64,000 bases of DNA from NCBI GenBank assembly GCA_964624555.1, contig CAZUXB010000002.1, positions 1 through 64,000 on the forward strand. The letters are read 5' to 3'. How positions within the stretch are numbered: position 1 is the first letter of the stretch; each line of letters opens with the position of its first letter. Under the pieces are notes generated by a model that searched no databases, was not told where the DNA came from, and saw only the letters and a program-made list of their open reading frames with translations. The DNA is from SXRF01 sp964624555 (lineage in GTDB: Bacteria > Pseudomonadota > Alphaproteobacteria > Rickettsiales > SXRF01). A program made the position numbers and the translations under genes. Positions 1-7,459 of the stretch are shown here, piece by piece.

Positions 1-157
1 CCACATATTCAGCGCCGCGATACAGCTCGGTGTGGCCTTTCTGGCGGCCAAAACCGCGTGTTTCGGTTACGGTAATACCCTGCAATCCTATTTCCTGCAG
101 GGATTCTTTAACTTCGTCAAGTTTGAAAGGCTTTACAATGGCTTCGATTTTTTTCAT
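1..157 (-). CDS. glnB: Nitrogen regulatory protein PII (N-terminal part)
   Basis: The first 52 codons of a PII signal-transduction protein; the rest lies beyond the left edge. PII is a trimeric cytosolic sensor of 2-oxoglutarate, ATP/ADP and nitrogen status that controls GlnE, NtrB and AmtB-type partners. The N-terminus begins MKKIEAIVKPFKLDEV, and the T-loop segment YRGAEY is visible. Its last Tyr is residue 51, the classical uridylylation site, so GlnD control is likely retained. A GGAG lies about 10 nt upstream of the ATG. The gene is divergent from rplU, and the glnA that often follows would be outside the window. GlnB and GlnK cannot be told apart from this fragment. Confidence 0.93.
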   Translation of the reverse strand, partial: MKKIEAIVKPFKLDEVKESLQEIGLQGITVTETRGFGRQKGHTELYRGAEYV

Positions 158-237
158 AGTCCCGCGGCTCCAGATAGTTTGTTTGTTTATAATATAGCTA
201 TCTATAAAAGATACCGTTTCTATTGTACAATATCTTG

Positions 238-266
238 TTGACACTTCCCATCATATCTTCTAGATT
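238..266 (+). promoter_or_regulatory. Sigma70 promoter for rplU-rpmA
   Basis: TTGACA at 238-243, a 17-nt spacer and TAGATT at 261-266 form a near-consensus housekeeping promoter. It would start transcription near 273, about 64 nt upstream of the rplU ATG. It lies in the divergent glnB/rplU intergenic region, where no other strong match facing rplU was seen. Confidence 0.7.
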
Positions 267-336
267 CTGCGTCCATTTCAGTTTGAAATAAGCAAATAAT
301 ATTATAATTCAATAGTTTATAGGTTAGGACAAGGTC

Positions 337-636
337 ATGTTTGCAGTAATTCGTACCGGCGGGAAGCAATATAAAGTCGCTAGTGGTGACATTATTTCCG
401 TAGAAAAACTTGAAGGAAATGCTGGCGATAAGGTTGAGCTCGGTGAAGTACTCATGACCGGAAACAAAGTTGGCGCACCGCTTGTTGCTGGTGCTAAGGT
501 ATTGGCAGAAATAGTAAAACAGTTCCGTGATGAGAAGGTTGTTATCTTCAAAAAACGCCGCCGTCACAACTATCGCCGCAAAAAAGGCCATCGCCAGTAT
601 TTAACTGAGATTAAGATAACAGATATTAAAGCATAA
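337..636 (+). CDS. rplU: 50S ribosomal protein L21
   Basis: Structural protein of the large ribosomal subunit that binds 23S rRNA. At 99 aa it has the usual L21 length. The N-terminal MFAVIRTGGKQYKV and the basic KKRRRHNYRRKKGHRQ patch are family hallmarks. An AGGA-type ribosome site precedes the ATG, and a good sigma70 promoter lies at 238-266. It is followed by rpmA, the universal rplU-rpmA order, but here the two are separated by a 92-bp gap that contains a large word-repeat hairpin (642-720). Confidence 0.97.
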   Translation: MFAVIRTGGKQYKVASGDIISVEKLEGNAGDKVELGEVLMTGNKVGAPLVAGAKVLAEIVKQFRDEKVVIFKKRRRHNYRRKKGHRQYLTEIKITDIKA

Positions 637-641
637 TGGAT

Positions 642-720
642 AAGTGGTCAGTGGCCAGTGGTCGGTGACCGGGTTAAAGTTTAAATTTCTGGTCACTGAT
701 TACTGACCACTGATTACTGG
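642..720. repeat. Word-repeat palindrome between rplU and rpmA
   Basis: The left arm (643-670) is built from the word CAGTGGT/CAGTGGC. The right arm (691-720) is built from CACTGATTACTGAC-type words and is an imperfect reverse complement of the left. A 20-nt AT-rich loop separates them. The right arm ends directly at the GGAG ribosome site of rpmA (719-722), so in the mRNA this hairpin would abut or occlude the rpmA start. It resembles in architecture, but not in word sequence, the elements at 56094-56169 and 58090-58155. Confidence 0.65.
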
Positions 721-728
721 AGAAGAAA

Positions 729-980
729 ATGGCACATAAAAAAGCAGGTGGTAGTTCACGCAACGGTCGCGATTCCGATGGCCGCCGCCTTGGCGTAAAA
801 AAATTCGGTGGTGAGATGGTTGTTCCTGGTAACATCATCATCCGCCAGCGCGGTACAAAGGTCTATCCAGGAACCGGTGTTGACATGGGCCTTGACCACA
901 CGATCTTTGCAACGCTCGCTGGCAAAGTAGTGTTCCGCGAAAAAGCTCAGGGCAAAATGTTTGTGTCGGTGGTTTCTTAG
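729..980 (+). CDS. rpmA: 50S ribosomal protein L27
   Basis: Large-subunit protein near the peptidyl-transferase centre. It is 83 aa, the usual length, and begins MAHKKAGGSSRNGRDSDGRRLGVK, the diagnostic L27 start. There is no Firmicutes-type N-terminal cleavage extension. GGAGA sits just upstream of the ATG at the base of the 642-720 hairpin. It should share the 238-266 promoter with rplU. A secreted-protein gene follows after 12 nt. Confidence 0.97.
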   Translation: MAHKKAGGSSRNGRDSDGRRLGVKKFGGEMVVPGNIIIRQRGTKVYPGTGVDMGLDHTIFATLAGKVVFREKAQGKMFVSVVS

Positions 981-992
981 TTAAAACAACCT

Positions 993-1397
993 ATGCAGAA
1001 AATAATCCTAGCATTATTTTTCGCAGTAATAGCAGTAAGCGTCCCGGTTTTAGCATGCGGTAGTCCGTATGATCATAACGTACGAAGCAAAGCTTCTCTT
1101 TCTATGAAATGGTTTAAATGCAAAGCGGATAGCGATTGTGCGCTGGCAGTTGTTCCATGCATGGCGAGCATTGCGATTAATTCATCTCATAAAACTGAAG
1201 CGGAACCCATCCTCTGCAAAGCCTATAACAATTGTATCGGTGGTTGCGATAAGTCTATGGAAGATACTTCTGGTGCTTCTTGCATTGACCATAAATGCGT
1301 CACTATTCTAGGAATGAAAAAACCTAAAATGGATGTATCGCCAGCAGGGTTTGAGCTTAAAGATCTGCATGCAGTGCCAGCAGCTAATCCGAATTAG
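993..1397 (+). CDS. Secreted cysteine-rich protein of unknown function
   Basis: A 134-aa protein that I do not recognise. Residues 1-21 form a clear signal peptide (MQK, a hydrophobic core, then ALAC-like VLACGSP). The Cys after the hydrophobic core could make it a lipoprotein (VLAC). The mature part has about nine Cys residues, consistent with disulfides in the periplasm or at the surface. It starts 12 nt after rpmA, so it may be read from the ribosomal promoter. Its end overlaps the convergent gene at 1394 by 4 nt. Confidence 0.7.
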   Translation: MQKIILALFFAVIAVSVPVLACGSPYDHNVRSKASLSMKWFKCKADSDCALAVVPCMASIAINSSHKTEAEPILCKAYNNCIGGCDKSMEDTSGASCIDHKCVTILGMKKPKMDVSPAGFELKDLHAVPAANPN

Positions 1398-1741
1398 AAC
1401 CTGTCGTGGTTTTTCATTTTCTGAAGAGCTTTTAGAAGGTCGTCTTCGTAGTTGTGGCGCATGCCGTATTGCTGTTCCATACGGTGCATGACTTCTACGG
1501 GAGGGCTTTCGCCCTCCCCAGATTCGATGATTGTTCCATATTCTTCGATGTCAAAAATGCCTTTGTCGCGTGCTTCCTTGAAAGACTGCGCCATGCTTGG
1601 TTTTATGGCCATATAGGCCCAGACCGGCATTCCATGCTCGTTGGTACCGCGGCATAATATCATGATAGTGGCTAATAGATCCGCCATGCTATTCTGTGGA
1701 AATGGGGGCTTGCTTGCGTGTGATGTTGGCATGACTGGCAT
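1394..1741 (-). CDS. Small conserved protein, paralogue of the gene at 56789
   Basis: A 115-aa protein of unknown function without signal peptide or membrane segment. Its middle part has a hydrophobic strand ending in CRG, then WAYMAI, EEYGTIIESGEGE, and a C-terminal M..QYG segment. The 56789-57139 product has the same order: VRG, FAYMGV, EDYGIVIESGVGE, M..EYG. The two are therefore paralogues. It starts 3 nt after the stop of the 1993-1745 gene and is probably co-transcribed with it. An alternative start at 1687 would remove an 18-residue leader that the paralogue does not match. Confidence 0.65.
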   Translation of the reverse strand: MPVMPTSHASKPPFPQNSMADLLATIMILCRGTNEHGMPVWAYMAIKPSMAQSFKEARDKGIFDIEEYGTIIESGEGESPPVEVMHRMEQQYGMRHNYEDDLLKALQKMKNHDRF

Positions 1742-1744
1742 GGT

Positions 1745-1993
1745 TTATACTGTGCGCTTATTGTTAGTATCTAAAGCACTGCCAACATGCTGAACAGAAG
1801 CGGCGGCCACTCCTGTAGATGCGAAAGATGCCTGATTCTGGATTACGGAGCCTAGCTTATTTGCGTTATCGATTATGCTTGTGTTGGTGGATACTGATCC
1901 CACAAGAGAACCGACTTCTTGGGCAGCTTTTGCGCCAATATTACCAGTTACGGATGTAACTTGACAGCTACTTACATTCATCATAAAAGCCAT
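1745..1993 (-). CDS. Small Ala/Ser/Val-rich protein, weakly RebB-like
   Basis: An 82-aa protein. A good AGGAG ribosome site lies 8 nt upstream of its ATG. The sequence is rich in Ala, Ser, Val, Asn and Gln with spaced QVT, NQASFAS and AASVQHVG motifs. These faintly recall RebB-type small R-body proteins, but I would not assign that family without a profile search. It is the first gene of a probable two-gene unit with the 1741-1394 gene. Confidence 0.5.
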   Translation of the reverse strand: MAFMMNVSSCQVTSVTGNIGAKAAQEVGSLVGSVSTNTSIIDNANKLGSVIQNQASFASTGVAAASVQHVGSALDTNNKRTV

Positions 1994-2142
1994 ACGAATT
2001 GCTCCTGAGCTAGGATTATCAATAGTATACTTTTAATCATGCCTGATTTTAGCTAATTTTTAGTTAACAAAAATTTATAAATGCCGGCCTTATTTTAATA
2101 AATGCACTAGATTAAGATAACAATCTGATTTTAATAAGAATT

Positions 2143-2790
2143 ATGAATATTGAAGTAACCCCCACAGCAATACCCATTACTATTTCCTATGGCGATGGCA
2201 TAGGCCCTGAGATAATGGAGGCTACGCTTCTGATACTCAGGGAGTCTGCTGCTAACATTGTTGTTGAATCTCTTGAGGTCGGGGAGCGTATCTATAATAT
2301 GAAGGGAACATATGGTATCCTGCCCTCAGCATGGGATATGCTAAAACGTAACAAAATATACCTTAAAGCTCCCATAACCATTCCTGATGTTGCTGACCTG
2401 AAAGATGTCAATCTGTTGATATATAATAAATTTGGCCTTACCAGTGATAATCTGCTTATAACTAATATGATGAATATACCGGATTCCGACTGGCTGGCGG
2501 GTAGTGCCAATATCGGTGAAGATTTTGCTATATTCGAGCCAATTCACGACTCAGCTCCGGAAATTGCCGGGAAAAATATAGCCAACCCATCAGGAATGAT
2601 CCAGTCAGCTATAATGCTGCTTGAACATATCGGGCAGGGGGATGTTGCTGAAATTATAAAGAACGCATGGCTTAAGACGCTGGAAGATGGGATCCATACA
2701 GCCGATATCTACCGGCGCAGAACAAGCAAAAAAAAGGTTGGTACTATGGAATTTTCTGAGGAAGTTATAGAGCGGATGGGGAAAAAATAA
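2143..2790 (+). CDS. Internally deleted isocitrate dehydrogenase, probably inactive
   Basis: An open frame of 215 aa that joins two ends of the long (about 480-aa) rickettsial/Thermus-type isocitrate dehydrogenase. Residues 1-80 carry the N-terminal nucleotide-fold start, YGDGIGPEIME to LKAPITIP. From about residue 100 it continues directly with the C-terminal part: LLITNMMN, SANIGEDFAIFEPIH, GKNIANPSGM and DGIHTADIY. Roughly 260 residues are missing, including the substrate-binding Arg cluster and the catalytic Tyr/Lys. The ORF has no stop codons, so the deletion was in frame or repaired. It could be decaying or could serve another role. A full icd presumably lies elsewhere. Confidence 0.7.
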   Translation: MNIEVTPTAIPITISYGDGIGPEIMEATLLILRESAANIVVESLEVGERIYNMKGTYGILPSAWDMLKRNKIYLKAPITIPDVADLKDVNLLIYNKFGLTSDNLLITNMMNIPDSDWLAGSANIGEDFAIFEPIHDSAPEIAGKNIANPSGMIQSAIMLLEHIGQGDVAEIIKNAWLKTLEDGIHTADIYRRRTSKKKVGTMEFSEEVIERMGKK

Positions 2791-2797
2791 ACTTGTC

Positions 2798-2817
2798 ATA
2801 CCAGCGAAAGCTGGTAT
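2798..2817. repeat. Short dispersed-type hairpin with GAAA loop
   Basis: Perfect 8-bp stem ATACCAGC / GCTGGTAT closing a GAAA tetraloop, preceded by TTGTC and followed by CC. This is the core of the widespread GTCAT...AGCGAAAGCT...ATCC intergenic repeat type. It lies between the icd remnant and psd. Confidence 0.55.
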
Positions 2818-2866
2818 CCAGTGTGGTAGCTGGCATGATGAAAAATATTATAATCAGGAGTGATAT

Positions 2867-3583
2867 ATGAAGCCGCAAGATAACCATTTGCTGGAAACTA
2901 TCAAAAGTATCTTTGTGCCTATCCATCCGGCGGGTTGGATGTTCATTGCCATTTTTGCCGGTGTTTCGTTGATACTTGCATTAATGTCATCATTCTTGGG
3001 ATGGCTGGGGCTTATTGCCACTACCTGGTGTGTGTATTTTTTCCGCAATCCGCACCGCGTTACCCCTATTCGTGAAGGGTTGATAGTGAGCCCGGCTGAT
3101 GGTGTTATCCAGAGCATAAGCAAAGTTGTGCCTCCAGCTGAACTGGAGTTAGGCGAGGGCGAGCGCACCAGAATAAGTATATTCATGAATGTGTTTAATG
3201 TACATGTGAACCGTATTCCGATAACCGGCAGTGTGAGCAAGATACATTATAAGCCAGGTATGTTCTTTAATGCCTCGCTTGATAAGGCCAGTGAAGAAAA
3301 TGAACAGAACCTGATAAAATTAACTACCCCGGAAAATGTAGAAATTGGTGTAGTACAGATTGCTGGTTTAGTAGCGCGCCGCATATTGTGCGATATAAAA
3401 GACGGCCAGCCGGTAAAGACCGGGGAATGTTTCGGCATCATCCGCTTCGGCAGCCGCGTGGATATTTACCTGCCGCCGGATATCCAGCCGCTGGCGATAG
3501 AAGGGCAGCAGTCGGTTGGTGGTGAAACAATTCTGGCTGACCTCAATAACACCGAGTCAAGCCGTGTAGGCACTAAGCACTGA
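2867..3583 (+). CDS. psd: Phosphatidylserine decarboxylase proenzyme
   Basis: Inner-membrane enzyme that decarboxylates phosphatidylserine to phosphatidylethanolamine using a pyruvoyl group made by self-cleavage. At 238 aa it belongs to the short (archaeal/alpha) type. Hydrophobic segments lie at about 23-62. The core has the FFRNPHR, SPADGV and FMNVFNVHVNRIP motifs. The cleavage site is the Gly-Ser of RFGSRVD near residue 196, giving a large beta and a small alpha chain. AGGAG lies 8 nt before the ATG. The stop is 1 nt from the pssA start, so the two consecutive steps of PE synthesis are translationally linked. Confidence 0.95.
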   Translation: MKPQDNHLLETIKSIFVPIHPAGWMFIAIFAGVSLILALMSSFLGWLGLIATTWCVYFFRNPHRVTPIREGLIVSPADGVIQSISKVVPPAELELGEGERTRISIFMNVFNVHVNRIPITGSVSKIHYKPGMFFNASLDKASEENEQNLIKLTTPENVEIGVVQIAGLVARRILCDIKDGQPVKTGECFGIIRFGSRVDIYLPPDIQPLAIEGQQSVGGETILADLNNTESSRVGTKH

Positions 3584-3584
3584 T

Positions 3585-4388
3585 ATGGAGCGCAACCGTC
3601 GTCGCGAAGAACGTATGAAACGCCGCTGGTTGCGCGGTGAGCAGCCTATCTCGCGCCTGTTTCCTAATATGATTACCATATCAGGAATGTGTTGTGGGCT
3701 GTCGGCAATTCGTTTTGCTATGCTTGGAAAATTTGAGATTTCTGTGGCTTTTATAATCCTTGCTGCGATAATTGACGGAATGGATGGACGCGTGGCGCGT
3801 ATGCTTGGCGCGACCAGTAACTTTGGTGCCCAGCTTGATTCCTTGTCTGATTTTCTGTGCTTTGGGGTATCGCCGGTGTTGGTGTTGTACATGTGGCAGA
3901 TGCAGGAAGTTAAGGGGGTAGGCTGGGCGGTGGTTCTGTTTTTTTCAGTATGTACTGCGTTACGTCTTGCGCGTTTTAATACTGCGCTTTTTGATGACAA
4001 TATCCAGCCCTGGGAAAAGCAATTCTTTACCGGGATACCCTCGCCAGCTGGTGGCATATTATGCCTGCTGCCGATAATCATAAATTTACAGAGTGATGGT
4101 AATTTTAAATTGCCGGTTTCAATTACTCTTGTTCATGTGGTGGTAGTAGGAACCTTAATGGCCAGCCGCATACCGACTTTTTCCGGCAAAAATATCCGTA
4201 TAAAACACGAATGGATACCGCAATTCATGATCATATGCAGCTTCCTGCTGGCATTGTTTGTTATCGAACCGTGGATGTTCATGACCGGGCTGGGCATGGT
4301 CTATATCTGTTCGATATTTTTTAGCGTGAAGAAATACAGGAAGTTAAAACAGGGCTCAGTGGTCAGAGGTCAAGGCTCAGGGGGTTAG
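3585..4388 (+). CDS. pssA: CDP-diacylglycerol-serine O-phosphatidyltransferase
   Basis: Membrane enzyme that makes phosphatidylserine from CDP-diacylglycerol and serine, feeding psd just upstream. It is 267 aa with several hydrophobic helices. The CDP-alcohol phosphotransferase signature is complete at about residues 65-88: DGMDGRVAR, then GAQLDSLSD. The basic N-terminus (RNRRREERMKRR) is typical of the alphaproteobacterial subgroup. The last dozen codons (GSVVRGQGSGG tail) are encoded by a CAGTGGTCAGAGGTCA word-repeat tract (4352-4386) and look like a late extension of the reading frame. Confidence 0.95.
   Translation: MERNRRREERMKRRWLRGEQPISRLFPNMITISGMCCGLSAIRFAMLGKFEISVAFIILAAIIDGMDGRVARMLGATSNFGAQLDSLSDFLCFGVSPVLVLYMWQMQEVKGVGWAVVLFFSVCTALRLARFNTALFDDNIQPWEKQFFTGIPSPAGGILCLLPIIINLQSDGNFKLPVSITLVHVVVVGTLMASRIPTFSGKNIRIKHEWIPQFMIICSFLLALFVIEPWMFMTGLGMVYICSIFFSVKKYRKLKQGSVVRGQGSGG
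4352..4386. repeat. Word-repeat tract at the 3' end of pssA
   Basis: GGCTCAGTGGTCAGAGGTCAAGGCTCAGG contains repeated CAG[TA]GGTC words and GGCTCAG at both ends. It encodes the low-complexity C-terminus of PssA. It shares the CAGTGGTCAG word with the rplU/rpmA element but lacks a clear second arm. It may be a degraded copy of the same kind of element. Confidence 0.45.
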
Positions 4389-4397
4389 CTGCGGCAG

Positions 4398-4649
4398 TTA
4401 CCCATGCCTGATCTTCATAAATAAAATACTGCCAGCTAATACCATAGTGATGCCATTGGCCCAAATGATGGAGGGGCTGTCTATCATCAGCCCATAAATG
4501 AACCACAGCGTGATGCCGCTGGTTATCATCGTGTACATGCCCAGCGATAGGCTTTTGGTATTCTTCTCGCGGAATACTTTTATCGATTGGGGGATGTAGG
4601 CGGCAGTGGTAAGAACAGCGGCAATTCCACCGATAATTTCTGGATTCAT
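4398..4649 (-). CDS. SemiSWEET-type sugar transporter subunit
   Basis: An 83-aa three-helix membrane protein of the SemiSWEET/PQ-loop family, which works as a dimer and moves mono- or disaccharides across the inner membrane. The first helix carries the signature Pro-Gln (AYIPQSIKVFREKNTKSLS), followed by SLGMYTMITSGITLWFIYG and a third helix with an IIWANG motif. The length matches bacterial SemiSWEETs (85-100 aa). It is convergent with pssA. The substrate cannot be read from the sequence. Confidence 0.85.
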   Translation of the reverse strand: MNPEIIGGIAAVLTTAAYIPQSIKVFREKNTKSLSLGMYTMITSGITLWFIYGLMIDSPSIIWANGITMVLAGSILFMKIRHG

Positions 4650-4675
4650 TCTAACTCCTACTTGGATATATTTTA

Positions 4676-5104
4676 CTAATGGCGGGATAATGACAATGCA
4701 CTGTGTGGGTCACTGACAACCTGCGTCCAGTGTTTGCCATCAGCGCGCTGGTTCTGTTCATGTTCTATCGGGGCAGGGCATAGACCGTTTCCTTGGGCGC
4801 ATTGGGCATTTTTTTCGGCAAGATGTTCGTCCTGTATAACGCGCAGTTTGGTATATTCCTTTTGCGACAGATACACAAAGCCTGCGCCTACCAGTGCGAG
4901 TCCAGCCATAGCTGCAACACCTGCCGCCACAGAAGCTCCGGCCAGTATGCCGCCTCCGGCCGCTGCGATGCCGCCGTTCATCACTGCGCCGACTAACATA
5001 CTTACACCCTGGGCAAAGTATGCCAAAGAACGCAGCACCACCGATCGCGCCATAAAGCGAACCGGTAAAAGAATACCAGGTATTCTTTTTACTGAACTCT
5101 TCAT
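4676..5104 (-). CDS. Gly/Ala-rich membrane protein; N-terminus uncertain
   Basis: A 142-aa frame with hydrophobic, glycine-rich stretches at about 25-80 (a possible membrane hairpin) and a hydrophilic C-terminal tail containing two Cys. Unrecognised. The region 5020-5144 is also open in another frame. That frame starts at 5144 (MADNNTKNTTSPQDEEFSKK...) and reads like a plausible hydrophilic N-terminus before it runs into Arg-rich out-of-frame sequence. Neither ATG has a good ribosome site. I suspect the true protein begins at 5144 and that one indel separates the halves. Confidence 0.5.
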   Translation of the reverse strand: MKSSVKRIPGILLPVRFMARSVVLRSLAYFAQGVSMLVGAVMNGGIAAAGGGILAGASVAAGVAAMAGLALVGAGFVYLSQKEYTKLRVIQDEHLAEKNAQCAQGNGLCPAPIEHEQNQRADGKHWTQVVSDPHSALSLSRH

Positions 5105-5380
5105 CCTGCGGGGAAGTGGTATTTTTTGTATTATTATCGGCCATTTTTTTAGTTCATTTTTATAATTTATCGCCCAATCGATTGTAACCTAGGTTAACAG
5201 TCCATTCAATAGGTTAAATGTGACGGTTTTATTACATCTAACAAGAATGTAATGCTCCGTACATCTATTGGTAGTTGCCAATGATATAAATTTATGGAAT
5301 ATATGGGCTCTCCATATACAGCTTCGGTTGGTTTTGCCGGGGATTTATCAATGTTTTTAAGTGATAAGGGCTTAAATTTT

Positions 5381-5893
5381 ATGAAAAATTCAAAAATTAT
5401 TGCAGTAATGGCCGTAGCTTCATTACTTTCTGCCTGCGCGCAGCCAACTGGTCCGGGCAACAGGGGCGTCATCCAGGGGGGCAACTCGGTCAACAAGGCC
5501 GATGTCGGTACTATCGCCGGTGCTATCGGTGGTGGTGTAATTGGTCATAATATTGGTGGTGGCAGCGGTAAAACGGTTGCAACTATTGCCGGTACACTGC
5601 TTGGTGCTGCTATAGGCAACTCTATCGGAACCTCGTTGGATAATGCTGACATGGCGGCGTATAACGATGCTTCGCATCGCGCTCTTGAAAATGCCCCGGC
5701 CGGTCAGGCCCTGCCTTGGAAAAACCCTGAGTCAGGTAATTATGGTACCATTACACCTTCTAACTATTACACGAATGACAGCGGTCAGTATTGCCGTGAG
5801 TACAACCAGACTATTACCATTGGCGGGAAGAAACAGAGCGGTCATGGCACTGCCTGCCGTCAGCCGGATGGTACGTGGAAGATTGTTGAATAG
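5381..5893 (+). CDS. 17-kDa surface antigen family lipoprotein
   Basis: Outer-membrane lipoprotein related to the rickettsial 17-kDa common antigen. The ATG at 5381 gives a lipoprotein signal (hydrophobic core, then LLSACAQ, lipidated Cys at about residue 18). A start at 5294 would add 29 unlikely residues. Residues about 40-90 form the glycine-zipper two-helix domain (GAIGGGVIGHNIGGGSG, GTLLGAAIGNSIG). The C-terminal domain has the diagnostic YCREYNQT...GTACRQPDGTW pattern. Such proteins are structural surface lipoproteins without known catalysis. Confidence 0.88.
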   Translation: MKNSKIIAVMAVASLLSACAQPTGPGNRGVIQGGNSVNKADVGTIAGAIGGGVIGHNIGGGSGKTVATIAGTLLGAAIGNSIGTSLDNADMAAYNDASHRALENAPAGQALPWKNPESGNYGTITPSNYYTNDSGQYCREYNQTITIGGKKQSGHGTACRQPDGTWKIVE

Positions 5894-5908
5894 TTGTGCT
5901 TAAGCATA

Positions 5909-6766
5909 ATGACTGTAAATCTAAAGATGAATGAAGTATCAGAACAGAGTGTCAGCGTGCCGCAAGGCACGCTGATGGCTGGTAAGCGCGGACTTATCAT
6001 GGGTGTAGCCAATGATAAGTCACTGGCTTGGGGTATAGCCCGCTACTTAAGCGCGCAGGGGGCCGATATTGGTTTTACCTATCAGGGTGAAGCTCTGGAG
6101 AAGCGTGTGCGCCCGCTTGCTGAAAGCGTTGGTTCGAAGCTTGTTCTTCCTTGCGATGTCACTGATATGGCAAGCATTGATAAATTGTTTGCTGATGTTG
6201 AGAAAGACTGGGGAAAAATTGACTTCCTGGTTCATGCGATTGCCTTTTCTGATAAGAATGAACTTAAGGGTAAATATATTGATACTTCGCTGGAAAATTT
6301 CCAGATGACCATGAATATTTCCTGCTATTCTTTTACGGCCCTTGCTAAGCGTGCGGCGGCCTTGATGAAGGATGGCGGCAGCATGGTGACGCTTACTTAT
6401 TATGGCGCTGAGCGGGTGGTTCCGCACTATAATGTAATGGGTGTTGCCAAGGCCGCGCTGGAAGCCAGCGTCCGTTATCTGGCGATGGATCTTGGGCCGG
6501 ACAATATACGGGTTAATGCCATTTCGGCAGGCCCGGTAAAGACTCTGGCGGCTTCAGGAATAGGAGATTTCCGCTATATACTTAAGTGGAACGAGTATAA
6601 TTCCCCGCTTGGACGCAATACTACCATTGAAGATGTTGGCGGTGCTGCTCTTTACCTGCTATCCGGGTTAGGGCAGGGGACAACCGGGGAAGTTTTGCAT
6701 GTCGATTCCGGGTACCATGTAGTTGGTATGAAACGTGTGGATGCGCCTGATATAAGCACAGTATAA
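5909..6766 (+). CDS. fabI: Enoyl-[acyl-carrier-protein] reductase (NADH)
   Basis: Last reductive step of each fatty-acid elongation cycle, in the cytosol. Short-chain dehydrogenase fold. N-terminal dinucleotide motif GVANDKSLAWGIA, HAIAF in the core, and the FabI-type catalytic pair Tyr-x6-Lys (YNVMGVAK) downstream of LTYYGAER. The SAGPVKTLAASGI substrate loop follows. Starts at 5894, 5909 or 5927 are possible; from 5909 the protein is 285 aa. FabI usually begins just before the GKRG strand, so the true start may be further in. No overlap with the upstream lipoprotein gene. Confidence 0.95.
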   Translation: MTVNLKMNEVSEQSVSVPQGTLMAGKRGLIMGVANDKSLAWGIARYLSAQGADIGFTYQGEALEKRVRPLAESVGSKLVLPCDVTDMASIDKLFADVEKDWGKIDFLVHAIAFSDKNELKGKYIDTSLENFQMTMNISCYSFTALAKRAAALMKDGGSMVTLTYYGAERVVPHYNVMGVAKAALEASVRYLAMDLGPDNIRVNAISAGPVKTLAASGIGDFRYILKWNEYNSPLGRNTTIEDVGGAALYLLSGLGQGTTGEVLHVDSGYHVVGMKRVDAPDISTV

Positions 6767-6870
6767 AATCGAACATTTTATATAAAAATTTTATAATATT
6801 AAGCAATTGGTAACCTAAGCACCATATAGTATATCTCTGATTTAATTTTTAAATAAAATTAAGGAAATGT

Positions 6871-7458
6871 ATGGCAAAAAAAGACAAAGCTAAGGACAAG
6901 GATAAAACCGAAGAAGAAGAAAAACCAGAAGCCGGTGCCGCTAAGGACGCTGGTGCTGAGGACGGTGAAAATCCCGAAGGCGGTGAGGCCGCACCCAAGA
7001 AATCAAAAAAGAAGAAAATTATTATTATAGCGGTTTTGCTGTTGGTGCTTATTGGCGGCGGTGCTGGTGCTTATTTTATGTTTTTTAAAAAAGCAGCCGA
7101 TCATAAGGAGGAAGAATTTGCAACAGTTGACGAGCATGGCAACCTGATCAACAAGGCTGTATATTATACCCTGCCGCAATTTCTGGTTAACCTGAATGCT
7201 TCCGGCAAGTCCCAGGTTTTCTTAAAAACTACGGTGGTTCTGGAGGTGGCAAAAGCGACCGATGTGCCGTTTATAGAATCTAACCTGCCGCGTCTGGTGG
7301 ATGGTATCAATACTTACCTGCGAGAATTGCGTTCCAGCGATCTGGCCGGTTCTGCTGGTATACAGCGTTTGCGCGAGGAGATATTGCTGCGCGTGAACAA
7401 AGCTATCGAGCCGATGAAGGTGAATGATGTGCTGTTTAAAGAAATAGTGGTGCAGTAA
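6871..7458 (+). CDS. fliL: Flagellar basal body-associated protein FliL
   Basis: Inner-membrane protein that surrounds the stator and supports torque. 195 aa: a very charged cytosolic N-terminus (Lys/Glu/Ala, about 1-48), one membrane helix (about 49-72, IIIIAVLLLVLIGGGAGAYF) and a periplasmic FliL domain with YTLPQFLVNL, LKTTVVLEV and LREEILLRVN. AAGGAA precedes the ATG. fliM follows, but a minus-strand gene (7460-8350) separates the two, unlike the usual compact fliL-fliM order. Confidence 0.92.
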   Translation: MAKKDKAKDKDKTEEEEKPEAGAAKDAGAEDGENPEGGEAAPKKSKKKKIIIIAVLLLVLIGGGAGAYFMFFKKAADHKEEEFATVDEHGNLINKAVYYTLPQFLVNLNASGKSQVFLKTTVVLEVAKATDVPFIESNLPRLVDGINTYLRELRSSDLAGSAGIQRLREEILLRVNKAIEPMKVNDVLFKEIVVQ

Positions 7459-7459
7459 T

